A stretch of DNA of 64,000 bases from positions 17,132-81,131 of the forward strand of contig NZ_BMNK01000010.1 of the NCBI RefSeq assembly GCF_014646515.1. Reading direction: 5' to 3'. The stretch comes from Nonomuraea glycinis. GTDB lineage: Bacteria > Actinomycetota > Actinomycetes > Streptosporangiales > Streptosporangiaceae. The position numbers and the translations under genes were made by a program. Under the pieces are notes generated by a model. The model worked only from the letters and a program-made list of their open reading frames with translations, was not told the DNA's origin and ran no database searches. Positions 36,536 to 45,581 of the stretch are shown piece after piece (the first letter of the stretch is position 1; the number at the start of each line of letters is the position of its first letter).

Positions 36536-37624
36536 TCAGAAGACGATGACGGAGCGGGCGACCGTGCCCTGCTTGGTGTGGGTGATCGCGTCGTTGATCT
36601 GGTCCAGGGGGAGGCGTTCGGTGATCAGGCCGTTGAGGTCGAGGCGGCCGCGTCGGTACTGGTCGGCGAGCATCGGCAGGTCGCGGTGGGGGGCCGCGTC
36701 GCCGCCCTGGGTGCCCATGAGGCGGCGGGAGGCGAACAGCAGGGCGGGGTCGAGCTCGATCGGGCGGCCGGCCGGAGGGCTGCCGACCATGACGGTGGCG
36801 CCGCCCGACCGGGTGGCGGCGAAGGTCCGGGCGAGCACGCCGGGCACGCCCGTGACGTCGAAGGCGTAGTCGACGCCGCCGTTGACCAGCTCGCCCACCT
36901 GGGCGGGGAGGTCGGCGGGCGTGAGGGTGTGGGTGGCGCCGAAGCGCTCGGCCAGTTTGAGCTTCGGCTCCGCCACGTCGGCGGCGATGATCGTGGTGGC
37001 GCCGGCGAGGACGGCGCCCTGGATGACGTTCAGGCCGACGCCGCCGCAGCCGACGACCAGGACGGAGGAGCCGGGGGTGACCCGGGCGACGTTGAGCACC
37101 GCGCCGACGCCCGTGACGACGCCGCAGGCCAGCAGGCACATGGCGTCGAAGGGGGCATCGGGGGCGATCTTCACGCACATGGCCTCGGCGACGACGGTGT
37201 ACTCGGCGAACGAGCCGATGCCGATGAAGCGGCGGGCCTGCTCGCCGTCCAGGGTGGCGCGGGGCGGACCGCCCATGACGGCGGTCATCCTGGCCCGGCC
37301 GGAGCACAGGTGGAAGCGGCCCGCGCCGCAGCTCCGGCACTTCCCGCAGGGGCCGTTCATGGCGACGATCACGTGGTCGCCGGGAGCGACGCCGGTCACG
37401 CCGGGGCCGGTGCTCTCCACGACGCCGGCGCTCTCGTGGCCGAGGATGAACGGCAGGCGGGAGACGACCGGGCTCTTGCCGTCGATGGCCTTTAGGTCGG
37501 AGCCGCACACGCCGGACGCCTTGATCTGGACCCGGACCTCGCCGGGGCCCGGGTCGGCGATCTCGACGTCGCGGACCTCCAGCGGGGCGTCGAAGGCGGT
37601 CAGCACGGCCGCGCGCATCAGCAT
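36536..37624 (-). CDS. Zinc-type alcohol dehydrogenase
   Basis: The 362-residue medium-chain dehydrogenase has catalytic zinc residues Cys in SGVCGSDLK and His-Glu in GHESAGV. A structural zinc site is formed by CGKCRSCGAGRFHLC, and the Rossmann motif is VVGCGGVGLN. Sequence style is close to mycothiol- or nicotinoprotein-type alcohol dehydrogenases. Promoter TTGTTA-N17-TAGCGT places transcription on the ATG itself, so the mRNA is probably leaderless; operator B covers the -35. It is divergent from the ABC importer operon, suggesting it acts on the imported compound or its product. Confidence 0.9.
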   Translation of the reverse strand: MLMRAAVLTAFDAPLEVRDVEIADPGPGEVRVQIKASGVCGSDLKAIDGKSPVVSRLPFILGHESAGVVESTGPGVTGVAPGDHVIVAMNGPCGKCRSCGAGRFHLCSGRARMTAVMGGPPRATLDGEQARRFIGIGSFAEYTVVAEAMCVKIAPDAPFDAMCLLACGVVTGVGAVLNVARVTPGSSVLVVGCGGVGLNVIQGAVLAGATTIIAADVAEPKLKLAERFGATHTLTPADLPAQVGELVNGGVDYAFDVTGVPGVLARTFAATRSGGATVMVGSPPAGRPIELDPALLFASRRLMGTQGGDAAPHRDLPMLADQYRRGRLDLNGLITERLPLDQINDAITHTKQGTVARSVIVF

Positions 37625-37630
37625 GCGCCC

Positions 37631-37671
37631 ACGCTAGCCCGGCCGCCTGTCTCTAACAAGCGGTTGCTCGG
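37631..37671 (-). promoter_or_regulatory. Alcohol dehydrogenase promoter with regulon palindrome site B
   Basis: On the minus strand, -35 TTGTTA (37659-37654) and -10 TAGCGT (37636-37631) are 17 bp apart. The predicted +1 is 37624, the A of the ATG. Site B, ACAAGCGGTTGCTCGG (37656-37671), overlaps the -35 box, so a bound repressor would block polymerase. Confidence 0.7.
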
Positions 37672-37675
37672 TCGA

Positions 37676-37730
37676 TTGACACCCCTGCGGGGCGAACTTA
37701 CGCTGACCGCAAAACCAAGCGAGCGCTAGG
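37676..37730 (+). promoter_or_regulatory. ABC importer promoter with regulon palindrome site C
   Basis: TTGACA (37676-37681) and TACGCT (37699-37704) are 17 bp apart, a textbook promoter starting near 37711. Site C, CCAAGCGAGCGCTAGG (37715-37730), lies just downstream of that start. CGGAGG before GTG 37750 is the ribosome binding site. Confidence 0.75.
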
Positions 37731-37749
37731 CCAAAACCCGGAGGCTCAC

Positions 37750-39009
37750 GTGCGGCACACAGTACGGCGAGGCGTGGCCGCGCTGGCGGCGGCCGGAATG
37801 CTGGCGGGCTGCGCGGCCGAGCAGAGCGGCGGCGGCGGCGGGACCGGCGGCACCGGGACCGCGCCGGGGGTGACGGCCACCACGGTCAAGATCGGCGGCG
37901 TGCTCACCAAGACCAGCGCCAGCGGCTACTCCACCAAGGACGCCGAACTCGGCGCGAAGGCCAGGTTCGAGCGGGCCAACGCCGAAGGCGGCGTGCACGG
38001 GCGCACGATCGACTTCCTCGGCGCGGAGGACGACGGCCAGGACGCGGCCAAGGGCGACGCCGCCGCCAAGAAACTCGTGCAGAAGGACCAGGTGTTCGCC
38101 CTGGTGCCGGTGCACGCGCCGAACTTCGGCGGGGCCGCCTTCCTGGAGCGGGAGGGCGTGCCGTGGTTCGGCTGGGCGACCGGGCCGCAGTGGTGCGGCA
38201 CGAAGACCGGCTTCGGCTACAACGGCTGCCTGGCCCCCAAGCCGGGCGCGGGCTCCCAGACGTGGTGGGGCAGGCAGCTGGCCGACCTGCTCGGCGGCTC
38301 CGAAGGCAAGAGCGTGTACGTACAGACCTCCGACTCCAGCGGCAGCAAGTACGGCGGGACCACGATCTCGCAGTCGTTCACCGCGGCCGGGTTCGAGCTC
38401 GCCGGGGTGAACTCCGCACTCCCCGGCGCCGCGCCCCCGCCCGACTGGCTCCCGTACGTGAACAAGATCATGACCTCGGACGACGGCGGCCCGCCCGACG
38501 TCGTGGTGTCGGTGATCGCCGGCACCAAGTTCAACGTCGGGCTCTACTCGGCGCTGAAGCGGGCCGGCTACAAGGGGGTGCTCACCGACGCCACCAGCTA
38601 CGACGCCGCCGTCCTGAAGGACCCGGCGAGCGCGCAGGCGCTGGAGGGCGTGATCGCCGCGCCCATGTTCGAGCCGTTCGAGTCCGACGCCCCGGAGATC
38701 GCCCGGCTCAGGGCCGACGTCGAGAAGGTCGCGCCGGGCACCACCCTGACCCAGCACCTGGCCATCGGCTACTGGGCCGCCGACATCTTCCTCGACCTGC
38801 TGGCCAAGACCGGCAAGGAGCTGACCAGGGAGAAGTTCCTGGCCACCGCGAACGGCTCCTACGCCTACGACAATCCGGGCTTCGGCCGGATCCGCTACCC
38901 GAAGGACCACAGCGAGCCGAACGGCTGTGGCGCCCTGGTCAAGCTGGAGGGCGGCGCCTTCCAGGTGGCCAGGGGCATGAAGTGCTTCGACAACGTGCCA
39001 CTTAAATGA
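37750..39009 (+). CDS. ABC importer substrate-binding lipoprotein (LivK-like)
   Basis: The 419-residue periplasmic-binding-type protein has lipobox LAGC at about residue 18 and a Gly-rich linker. A two-lobed Leu/Ile/Val-binding fold follows (TVKIGGVLTKTSASG, FERANAEGGVHGRTI). It delivers a ligand to the fused permease next door, with which it overlaps by 4 bp (ATGA). In actinomycetes such LivK-like proteins often bind aromatic acids, steroids or other carboxylates rather than amino acids. Operator C suggests control with the acyl-CoA genes at 53 kb. Confidence 0.9.
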   Translation: MRHTVRRGVAALAAAGMLAGCAAEQSGGGGGTGGTGTAPGVTATTVKIGGVLTKTSASGYSTKDAELGAKARFERANAEGGVHGRTIDFLGAEDDGQDAAKGDAAAKKLVQKDQVFALVPVHAPNFGGAAFLEREGVPWFGWATGPQWCGTKTGFGYNGCLAPKPGAGSQTWWGRQLADLLGGSEGKSVYVQTSDSSGSKYGGTTISQSFTAAGFELAGVNSALPGAAPPPDWLPYVNKIMTSDDGGPPDVVVSVIAGTKFNVGLYSALKRAGYKGVLTDATSYDAAVLKDPASAQALEGVIAAPMFEPFESDAPEIARLRADVEKVAPGTTLTQHLAIGYWAADIFLDLLAKTGKELTREKFLATANGSYAYDNPGFGRIRYPKDHSEPNGCGALVKLEGGAFQVARGMKCFDNVPLK

Positions 39010-41702
39010 TCGTCGATTACGTCCTCAGCGGGCTGGTCACCGGCGCGATCTTCGCGATCATGGGCTCCGGCCTGACCTTGTCGTACGCGGCCACCGGTGT
39101 GTTCAACTTCGCCCACGGGGCCATCGGCTTTCTGACGGCCCTGGTGTTCTACCAGCTGAACATGGCGCTGGGGCTGCCCGCCTGGCTGTCCGCGCTGATC
39201 GCCGTCGCCCTGTTCGCCCCTTCGCTCGGCTACCTGCTGCACCGGGCCATGTTCGCCGGGCTCGCCCAGGCGGGGGAGACCGCGCAGATCGTCGGCACCA
39301 TCGGGCTCACGATCGCGCTGCCCGCGCTCGGCCTGCTCGTGGTGGACCTGCTCGGGCTGCCCAGCGCGGACGCCACCGCGCTGCCGCGCGGCATCGGCCC
39401 GCACCCGGCGGTGGGCCTCGAACCGCTCGGCGTGCGCCTGGACACCGACCAGCTCATCACCTTCGCCTTCTCGGTGGTCACCGCCGCCGGGCTGTGGGCG
39501 TTCATGCGGCACACTCCGTACGGCCTGCGCATGCGGGCCTCGGTCGACCGGCGGCGCCTGGCCACGCTGCGCGGCGTCGACGTGGCCGCCACCTCGGCCC
39601 TGGCCTGGACGCTCGGCTCGGGCCTGGCCGGGCTCGCCGGGGTGCTGGCCGTCTCGGTGGTCGGACTCGACGCCACCGCGTACACGGTGCTGCTGTTCGC
39701 CTCGGCGACGGCGGCGGTGTTCGGGCGGCTGCGGTCGATTCCATGGACGTTCGCCGCCGGGCTCGCGCTGGGCGTGGTGCAGAACCTGGTCGCCGGATAC
39801 ACCGACTTCCTCGAAGAGGTCACCGGGCTGCGGACGGCGGTGCCGGTCATCCTGCTGTTCGCCGGGCTGGTGCTGCTCAACCGGTCACGGGAGCGGGTCG
39901 CGGGCAGTGCCGCCGAGGATGCGCCGCCGCCCGACCACCTGGCCGGGGTGCCGCTGTGGCGGCGCAGGCTGCCGTGGGTGGTGGCGCTGGCCGCGCTGGT
40001 GGGGTTCACCTTCATCGGGCCTGATTACTACGTGGGCATCGCCGCCCAGGGGCTGGTGCTGGCGCTGATCTTCTGCTCGTTCGTGGTGGTGACCGGGATC
40101 GGCGGCATGGTGAACCTGGCGCAGGCGTCCTTCGCCGCGATGGCGGCGCTGACCTGCGGGTGGGCGTTCGCCTCCGGGCTGCCGTTCCTGGTGGCGATCC
40201 TGCTGGGAGTGCTGGCGGCGGGCGCGGTCGGGCTGCTGGTGGCGCTGCCCGCGCTCCGGCTCGGCGGGCGGGTGCTCACCCTGGCCACGCTCGCGCTGGC
40301 GCTCCTGGCGGACCAGGTGCTGTTCCAGGTGGACGCGTTCAGCAACGGCACGATCGGGTGGTCGCTGCCGGCGCTGGGGTTCGGGTTCGCGGACACGTCC
40401 GACGCGCGGGTGCGGGTGGTATTGCTGCTCGTGCTGATCGGTGTTGTCGGACTTCTCGTGAAAAATCTCGAAAAATCAGCGTCTGGGCGGGCGATTCTGG
40501 CGGTTCGGTCGGCGCCGGCGGCCGCCGTCACCTCCGGGCTGTCCGCCCCGCGCACCAAGATCCTCCTCTTCGTGCTCGCCTCCGCGATCGCCGGGCTCGG
40601 CGGGGTGCTGTACGCGATCTCCAAGGGCTCGATCACGGCCACCGACCTGCCGGCCTCCGCCGGGTTCGTCTGGCTGGCCGTAGTCGTGCTGCAGGGCGTG
40701 CGGCGGATCGGCGGCGCCGTGCTCGGCGGGCTGATCGCCGTCGTCTTTCCCGAGCTGCTGGCCACCTGGGACGTGTCGGCGCACGTGGGGGCCATCCTGT
40801 TCGGGGCGGGCGGCATGATCCTCGCCAAGCACCCGGACGGTGTCCTGTCCCAACTCGCCGAATCCCGCCACCGCCGCCGAACCCGCAGGGCGGAGCCGGC
40901 ACCCCAGGAACGCTCGGTGAGCCCGGAACATCAGGAGCCTCTCGCGGATTCAGAGCATCCGGTAAGGCGCGATCCTCGGGTGGCTGTGGGCCGGCGTGGG
41001 GGCGGGACCGCCGACGAGCCTCGGGAACTGTTCCGGCTGGAGAACGTCGTGGCCGGGTACGCAGACTGCACCGTACTGCGTGGTGTGGACCTGGTCGTCC
41101 GGCCGGGGGAGGCGGTCGCGTTGCTCGGCGCCAACGGCGCGGGCAAGTCCACCGCCTGTGCCGTCGCGGCCGGGGACCTGCCCGCGACCGCCGGGCGGGT
41201 GCTGCTCGACGGCGCCGACATCACCGCCTGGCCCGCGTACCGCCGAGCGCGGGCGGGCGTCCTGCTGGCTCCCGAGGGCCGTGGCGTGTTCCCCGGTCTC
41301 ACCGTGGAGGAGAACCTGCGCACCTGGCTGCCCGACCCGGCTCAGGTGTACGAGCGGCTGCCACGGCTCGCCGAGCGCCGGGCCGTACCGGCAGGAGCGT
41401 TGTCGGGTGGCGAGCAGCAACTGCTCACCCTCGCCCCGGCGCTGGTCCGGCCGCCACGGGTGCTGATCGCCGACGAGCCGTCGCTCGGGCTCGCGCCGCT
41501 GGTCGTTCAGCAGGTCTTCGAGCTTTTCGCCGAGCTGCGCGAGCGCGGGGTGGCGCTGCTCCTGGTGGAGGAGAAGGCCACGGAGGCGCTGCGGATCGCC
41601 GACCGGGTGGCGTTCATGCGACTCGGCCGCGTCACCTGGACGGGCCCGCGCGCCGAGGTCGACGGCGACCGCCTGACAGCCGCTTACCTGGGGGCGACGT
41701 GA
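39006..41702 (+). CDS. Fused LivH-LivM-LivF ABC transporter protein
   Basis: This 898-residue chain joins three normally separate subunits. Residues ~1-300 are a LivH-like permease (GLTLSYAATGVFNFAHGAIG). Residues ~315-615 are a LivM-like permease (GIGGMVNLAQASFAAMAAL). A charged linker of ~55 residues follows, then a LivF-like ATPase at ~675-898 with Walker A GANGAGKST, signature LSGGEQQ and Walker B VLIADEP. The frame is continuous with no sign of error. The separate LivG-like ATPase follows, overlapping the stop codon. The complex would import the ligand of the upstream lipoprotein. Confidence 0.92.
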   Translation: MIVDYVLSGLVTGAIFAIMGSGLTLSYAATGVFNFAHGAIGFLTALVFYQLNMALGLPAWLSALIAVALFAPSLGYLLHRAMFAGLAQAGETAQIVGTIGLTIALPALGLLVVDLLGLPSADATALPRGIGPHPAVGLEPLGVRLDTDQLITFAFSVVTAAGLWAFMRHTPYGLRMRASVDRRRLATLRGVDVAATSALAWTLGSGLAGLAGVLAVSVVGLDATAYTVLLFASATAAVFGRLRSIPWTFAAGLALGVVQNLVAGYTDFLEEVTGLRTAVPVILLFAGLVLLNRSRERVAGSAAEDAPPPDHLAGVPLWRRRLPWVVALAALVGFTFIGPDYYVGIAAQGLVLALIFCSFVVVTGIGGMVNLAQASFAAMAALTCGWAFASGLPFLVAILLGVLAAGAVGLLVALPALRLGGRVLTLATLALALLADQVLFQVDAFSNGTIGWSLPALGFGFADTSDARVRVVLLLVLIGVVGLLVKNLEKSASGRAILAVRSAPAAAVTSGLSAPRTKILLFVLASAIAGLGGVLYAISKGSITATDLPASAGFVWLAVVVLQGVRRIGGAVLGGLIAVVFPELLATWDVSAHVGAILFGAGGMILAKHPDGVLSQLAESRHRRRTRRAEPAPQERSVSPEHQEPLADSEHPVRRDPRVAVGRRGGGTADEPRELFRLENVVAGYADCTVLRGVDLVVRPGEAVALLGANGAGKSTACAVAAGDLPATAGRVLLDGADITAWPAYRRARAGVLLAPEGRGVFPGLTVEENLRTWLPDPAQVYERLPRLAERRAVPAGALSGGEQQLLTLAPALVRPPRVLIADEPSLGLAPLVVQQVFELFAELRERGVALLLVEEKATEALRIADRVAFMRLGRVTWTGPRAEVDGDRLTAAYLGAT

Positions 41703-42442
41703 TGCTGGCCGTACAAGGGGTGTCGGTGGCCTTCGGTGGGGTCAGGGCGCTGTCGGAGGTGACCTTCGAGGTGCCCGACGGGCAGGTGTGCGGGGTGATC
41801 GGGCCCAACGGGGCGGGGAAGACGACGCTGTTCGATGTGGTGACGGGGCTGCGCCGGCCGGATGCGGGGCGGGTGCGGGTCGGGGGCGAGGACATGACCG
41901 GGCTCTCGGCGGTGCGCAGGGCTCGCGGAGGGGTGCGGCGGACGTTCCAGCGGCCGCAGGTGTTCGGGCGGCTGACCGTGGCCGACAACGTGCTGGCGGC
42001 GCTGGACTGGCGCGGTGGCGGCGGCGGGCTGCTCGCCGACCTGGGGGGATGGCCCGCCCGGCGGCGGCTCGAACGTGAGCGCAGGACACGGGTGGCGCAG
42101 GTGCTGGAGCTGTGCGGGCTGACCGAGGTGCGTGACGCCTACGCGGCCGCGCTGCCGGTGGGCCGGCGCAGGCTCGTCGAGCTGGCCCGTGCCCTCGCCG
42201 ACCGGCCGCGCCTGCTGCTGCTCGACGAGCCCACCTCCGGGCTGGACGCCGACCAGACCGCCCGGCTGGCCGAGGTGGTGGCCGCCCTGGACACGACCGT
42301 GCTGCTGGTCGAGCACGACATGGGTTTCGTCATGGGCGCCTGCGACCGGCTCGTGGTGCTCGACCTGGGCAGGGTGATCGCGTCGGGGCCACCGGAGCGG
42401 GTCCGCGACGACCCCGCCGTACGGGCCGCGTACCTGGGGTGA
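41702..42442 (+). CDS. LivG-like ABC transporter ATPase
   Basis: The 246-residue ATPase has Walker A GPNGAGKTT, Q-loop FQRPQVF, Walker B LLLLDEPTSGLD and H-loop VEHDM. The signature is degenerate (LPVGRRRL instead of LSGGQ-like), similar to some LivG proteins. ATG 41702 shares its A with the fused transporter stop; GTG 41699 would give a 4-bp overlap. It completes the ABC importer, pairing asymmetrically with the fused LivF domain. Confidence 0.92.
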   Translation: MLAVQGVSVAFGGVRALSEVTFEVPDGQVCGVIGPNGAGKTTLFDVVTGLRRPDAGRVRVGGEDMTGLSAVRRARGGVRRTFQRPQVFGRLTVADNVLAALDWRGGGGGLLADLGGWPARRRLERERRTRVAQVLELCGLTEVRDAYAAALPVGRRRLVELARALADRPRLLLLDEPTSGLDADQTARLAEVVAALDTTVLLVEHDMGFVMGACDRLVVLDLGRVIASGPPERVRDDPAVRAAYLG

Positions 42443-42522
42443 GGTCCCCTGCGGCAATCGGCCGGAATCCCGCCGGTGCCCGGTGTCCGGTGCCGTGCTC
42501 GGCTGTCCGGATGGTGTTTTGA

Positions 42523-42540
42523 CCAAGCGTTTGTTAGGTT
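42523..42540 (+). promoter_or_regulatory. Regulon palindrome site D with leaderless -10
   Basis: CCAAGCGTTTGTTAGG (42523-42538) differs from the consensus at one position in the second arm. It overlaps TAGGTT (42535-42540), which would start transcription at 42547, the GTG of LLM4. A bound repressor would cover the -10. Confidence 0.65.
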
Positions 42541-42546
42541 AGCAGG

Positions 42547-43383
42547 GTGAGATTCGGGGTGCCCCTGGGGCTCGTCCATCCGGCCGCGTGGAAGGACGTC
42601 GCGGTGGCCGCCGACGAGCTCGGGTACGAGTCCGTCTGGCTGCCAGAGCATCTCGTCTTCGCCACCGACCTCTCGCTGGCCGCCTATCCCAGCTCTTCGC
42701 GACCCGCCATCAAGCCGTCCACGCCGCTGTACGACGCGCCCGCGTACCTGTGCTTCCTGGCCGGGGTCACCAGCCGCGTCCGGCTGGGCACGGCGGTGCA
42801 GTTGCTGGCGCTGCGGCACCCGTTCGTGTCGGCCCGCGCCTTCGCCACTCTCGACGCGGTCTCCTCCGGGCGGGCGATCTGCGGCGTGGGGGCCGGGTGG
42901 TATCGCGGCGAATGGGACGCGGCAGGGGTGCCCTTCGCATCGCGGGGGGCACGGCTCGACGAGGCCATCGAGGTGGTCAGGCGGCTGTGGAGCGAGCCGC
43001 TGGTCGCGCATTCGGGGGCCTTCTACGCTTTTCCTGAGGTGGCGTTCGAGCCCAAGCCCGTGCAGTCCCGGCTGCCCATCCTGGCCGGTGGCGAGTCGGG
43101 CGCCGCGCTGCGCAGGGCGGCGCGGTTGTGTGACGGGTGGATCAGCATGCCGCACACGCTGGAGACGATCACCCCCCAGGTGCGGCGGCTGGAAGCCCTC
43201 GGCGGGGCCGCGTCCATCACGGCCCACGCCTACGAGTTGTCCGCACCGGACGAGGTGGCGTCGTGGGCGGCCCTGGGGGTGGACCGGCTGATCGTCCGCC
43301 CCTGGACCCGCACCCGAGACGCGGTGACCGCCCTGACCACCTTCGCCGCCGACCACAACCTCTCGCCCGACCCCTCAGCCTGA
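42547..43383 (+). CDS. LLM class F420-dependent oxidoreductase (LLM4)
   Basis: The 278-residue protein is of the LLM F420 type. Motifs are VWLPEHLVF, RVRLGTAVQLLALRHP, GRAICGVGAGWYRGEW and RLPILAGGESGAALRRAAR. The likely leaderless GTG start follows operator D. It is ~105 bp after the ABC importer ATPase but has its own promoter. Four LLM enzymes in this window share the same candidate operator type, three of them at site A. The substrate is unknown. Confidence 0.88.
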   Translation: MRFGVPLGLVHPAAWKDVAVAADELGYESVWLPEHLVFATDLSLAAYPSSSRPAIKPSTPLYDAPAYLCFLAGVTSRVRLGTAVQLLALRHPFVSARAFATLDAVSSGRAICGVGAGWYRGEWDAAGVPFASRGARLDEAIEVVRRLWSEPLVAHSGAFYAFPEVAFEPKPVQSRLPILAGGESGAALRRAARLCDGWISMPHTLETITPQVRRLEALGGAASITAHAYELSAPDEVASWAALGVDRLIVRPWTRTRDAVTALTTFAADHNLSPDPSA

Positions 43384-43472
43384 CCACCACGGCGCTGTGC
43401 GGGCCCTCGGGTGAGGATCCCGAATGGGTGCCGACGTGGCTGTGCCGGCCACGGTCTGGCCGCTGGGGGCGG

Positions 43473-45581
43473 TCAGGCGCGGTGGCGGCCTCGGCGGGAG
43501 CCTGGGCGGCGGGTGCCGTGGGTGGAGGTCTGGGGGTGCGAGGGCTGGGGGGAGGCAGGGCCGGGGGTCGCGTCGTCGAACGGCGGGGACCAGTTCTCCG
43601 ACAGCGATGCGCCCGCCATGGCCATGCTCGGGTCGGGGGAGTGGGTGGGCCTGGCGGCGGTGGGGGAGGTCGAGCGGTGGCGGCGGCCGCGCGGGGAGGC
43701 GATCACGGCGAAGCCGGTCAACTCCTCCGCGGGGTGCTCGCGACCGCGCCGCCGACCGCAGTAGGCGCCGGAGGGATGCTCGCGGCGGGGGGTGGATCCG
43801 GTCGCGCCGCCGCGTGCGGACGCCGCGAAGGGAGTGAACGCGTCGAACTCGCTCGCCGCTCCCGGCGTACGGGAGAACGCCTCGAACCCGCTCGACGCGT
43901 GCCGGGTGCGCGGCGACGACTCGCCGCCGCTCGTGGCGTGCCGGTTGTGAGAGAACGACTCACCGCCGGGCGACGTGTGCCGGTTGTGAGGGACCGACTC
44001 GCCGCCGTGCGTCGTGTGCCGGGGGCGGGAGAACGGCTCGAAGTCACCGGCGCCGCGTCCGGTGCGGGAGAACGGCTCAAAACCGCCGATGTTGTGCCCG
44101 GCGCGGGGGAACGACTCGGGGTTCCCGGTGCCGCGTCCGGCGTGGGGGAACGACTCGAAGTCGCCGGTGCCGCGTCCGGTGTGGGGGAACGGCTCGAAAC
44201 CGCTGGTGGTGTGGCCGGTGTGGGACTCGGGGCGGGCGGGTGTCTGGGGGGTGAGGGGGAAGGGCTCGAAGTGGCGGGTGCGGGGGGCGGCTCCGGTGGA
44301 CGCCTGGGGGAGGTGGGTGAAGCGACCGATGGGGCCGGTGGATTCCAGCCTGCGGGGGAACGACGCGAGGTCCATGCCCTCCGACGTGGCAGGGGATCCG
44401 GTCATCGGCCGTGCGCGGGTGAACGCGTTGAACGCGCTCGTCGCCTCGGGAATGACGATCGTCTCGAACGTGGGGACGACGGTGTCCTTGAGCGACCTGA
44501 GTGCGCCGACGGGTTCGGCGGCGTCCAGGAGGGGCCGGTGCGGGCCGGTGAGCTCGACTGGGTTCCGGCGCGGCGGACGCTCGGTGGCGGCGCGCCTGGG
44601 CGTGGCCCCCTTGCGGCGGCGGCGATGGGCGGGAGCGGGCGCGGGGGTCGCGAGGGCCGGGCGCAGCCGCAGGCGCCTGGTCTTGGTGATCGCCAGCATC
44701 GCCAAGGTGGCGACCAGGGCGGAGGTGAGGATCGCGGGAGATCCGAGCGCGGCGGAGGGCGGCGTGGGGGCGGCGACGTCCGTGATCACGGGGATGGGGC
44801 CGGTGGTCACCGCGCTGGTGTCGGCGGCGGAGTGCTTGGCGTGCTTGCCGCTCTTGGGCACCGCCGGGGCGGAGATCGTGCCGGATGCCGGGGCGGAGAT
44901 CTCGATCTTGGGCGAGGGCTCGGGCGCGGGCGCTTCGGCCTGGGCCTGCTCGGTCTTCTTCTTGGCGGTGCCCTTCGGCGCCGAGAGCAGCACCTTCGCG
45001 TCCTGCTCCGTCTCCAGGAACGGGATCTCCGGGCGGAGCTCGTCGGGCAGCTGGAGCGTGCCGGGCTTGGTGCTGCCGGGGTGGTCGGCCGAGTAATAGC
45101 CGTCGCGCATCGACTCCTTGGCGTCCAGCCGTTCCTTGATCTTCCACGGATAGCCGTAGCCGACGACCTTGCTGGTGTCGCGTTCCTTGCGCTTGGCGAC
45201 GCCCCCGTCGATGTTTCCTTCGATGGTGAAGATCCGGCCGCCTTCGACCCGGGTCACGATGCCCACGTGGTCGATCCGGCTGATGCTGTCGGAGCCGCTC
45301 CAGTCGTAGAAGACGAAGGCGCCGGGCACGGGCTTGGTGCCCCAGGCGTCCTGCTTCTTGAACCACTTGGCGTGCGCGACGGTCCAGGCGAACTGGCCCA
45401 TCCACTCCTCGTAGCCGAGCTTGTGCGCGGCCCAGGAGAGGAACATGTCGCACCAAGGAGCGTGCGTGTAGTCGGCGTCGAACTCCACGTTCTTGCCGTA
45501 CCAGCTGCCGAACTTGGTGTACGCGCTGGCCTTCTCCGCGTAACCGAGCTCGCTCTCCAGCAGGTCGATGAACTTCTTCAT
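43473..45581 (-). CDS. CHAP-domain protein with membrane segment and repeat tail
   Basis: The ~702-residue protein has an N-terminal CHAP amidase/peptidase domain (~1-150) with catalytic Cys in APWCDMFLSWAA and His in RIDHVGIVTRVEGG. A Lys/Ala/Pro-rich linker follows, then a hydrophobic segment at ~285-308 (SPAILTSALVATLAMLAI) and a basic stop-transfer stretch. The last ~370 residues are mostly tandem degenerate 13-18-residue repeats built on G-F-E-P/S-F-P-H-x-G-R-G. With CHAP outside, the repeat tail would be cytoplasmic. CHAP enzymes cleave peptidoglycan peptides. ATG 45581 is preferred, although the frame is open further upstream and no good ribosome binding site is seen. Confidence 0.75.
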   Translation of the reverse strand: MKKFIDLLESELGYAEKASAYTKFGSWYGKNVEFDADYTHAPWCDMFLSWAAHKLGYEEWMGQFAWTVAHAKWFKKQDAWGTKPVPGAFVFYDWSGSDSISRIDHVGIVTRVEGGRIFTIEGNIDGGVAKRKERDTSKVVGYGYPWKIKERLDAKESMRDGYYSADHPGSTKPGTLQLPDELRPEIPFLETEQDAKVLLSAPKGTAKKKTEQAQAEAPAPEPSPKIEISAPASGTISAPAVPKSGKHAKHSAADTSAVTTGPIPVITDVAAPTPPSAALGSPAILTSALVATLAMLAITKTRRLRLRPALATPAPAPAHRRRRKGATPRRAATERPPRRNPVELTGPHRPLLDAAEPVGALRSLKDTVVPTFETIVIPEATSAFNAFTRARPMTGSPATSEGMDLASFPRRLESTGPIGRFTHLPQASTGAAPRTRHFEPFPLTPQTPARPESHTGHTTSGFEPFPHTGRGTGDFESFPHAGRGTGNPESFPRAGHNIGGFEPFSRTGRGAGDFEPFSRPRHTTHGGESVPHNRHTSPGGESFSHNRHATSGGESSPRTRHASSGFEAFSRTPGAASEFDAFTPFAASARGGATGSTPRREHPSGAYCGRRRGREHPAEELTGFAVIASPRGRRHRSTSPTAARPTHSPDPSMAMAGASLSENWSPPFDDATPGPASPQPSHPQTSTHGTRRPGSRRGRHRA

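Noticed and set aside
36413..37495. Long plus-strand frame starting with VIDEFPYLMK
   Set aside because: Only the first ~16 codons are real protein-like sequence, from the inverted ATPase fragment; the rest is the antisense of the alcohol dehydrogenase gene.
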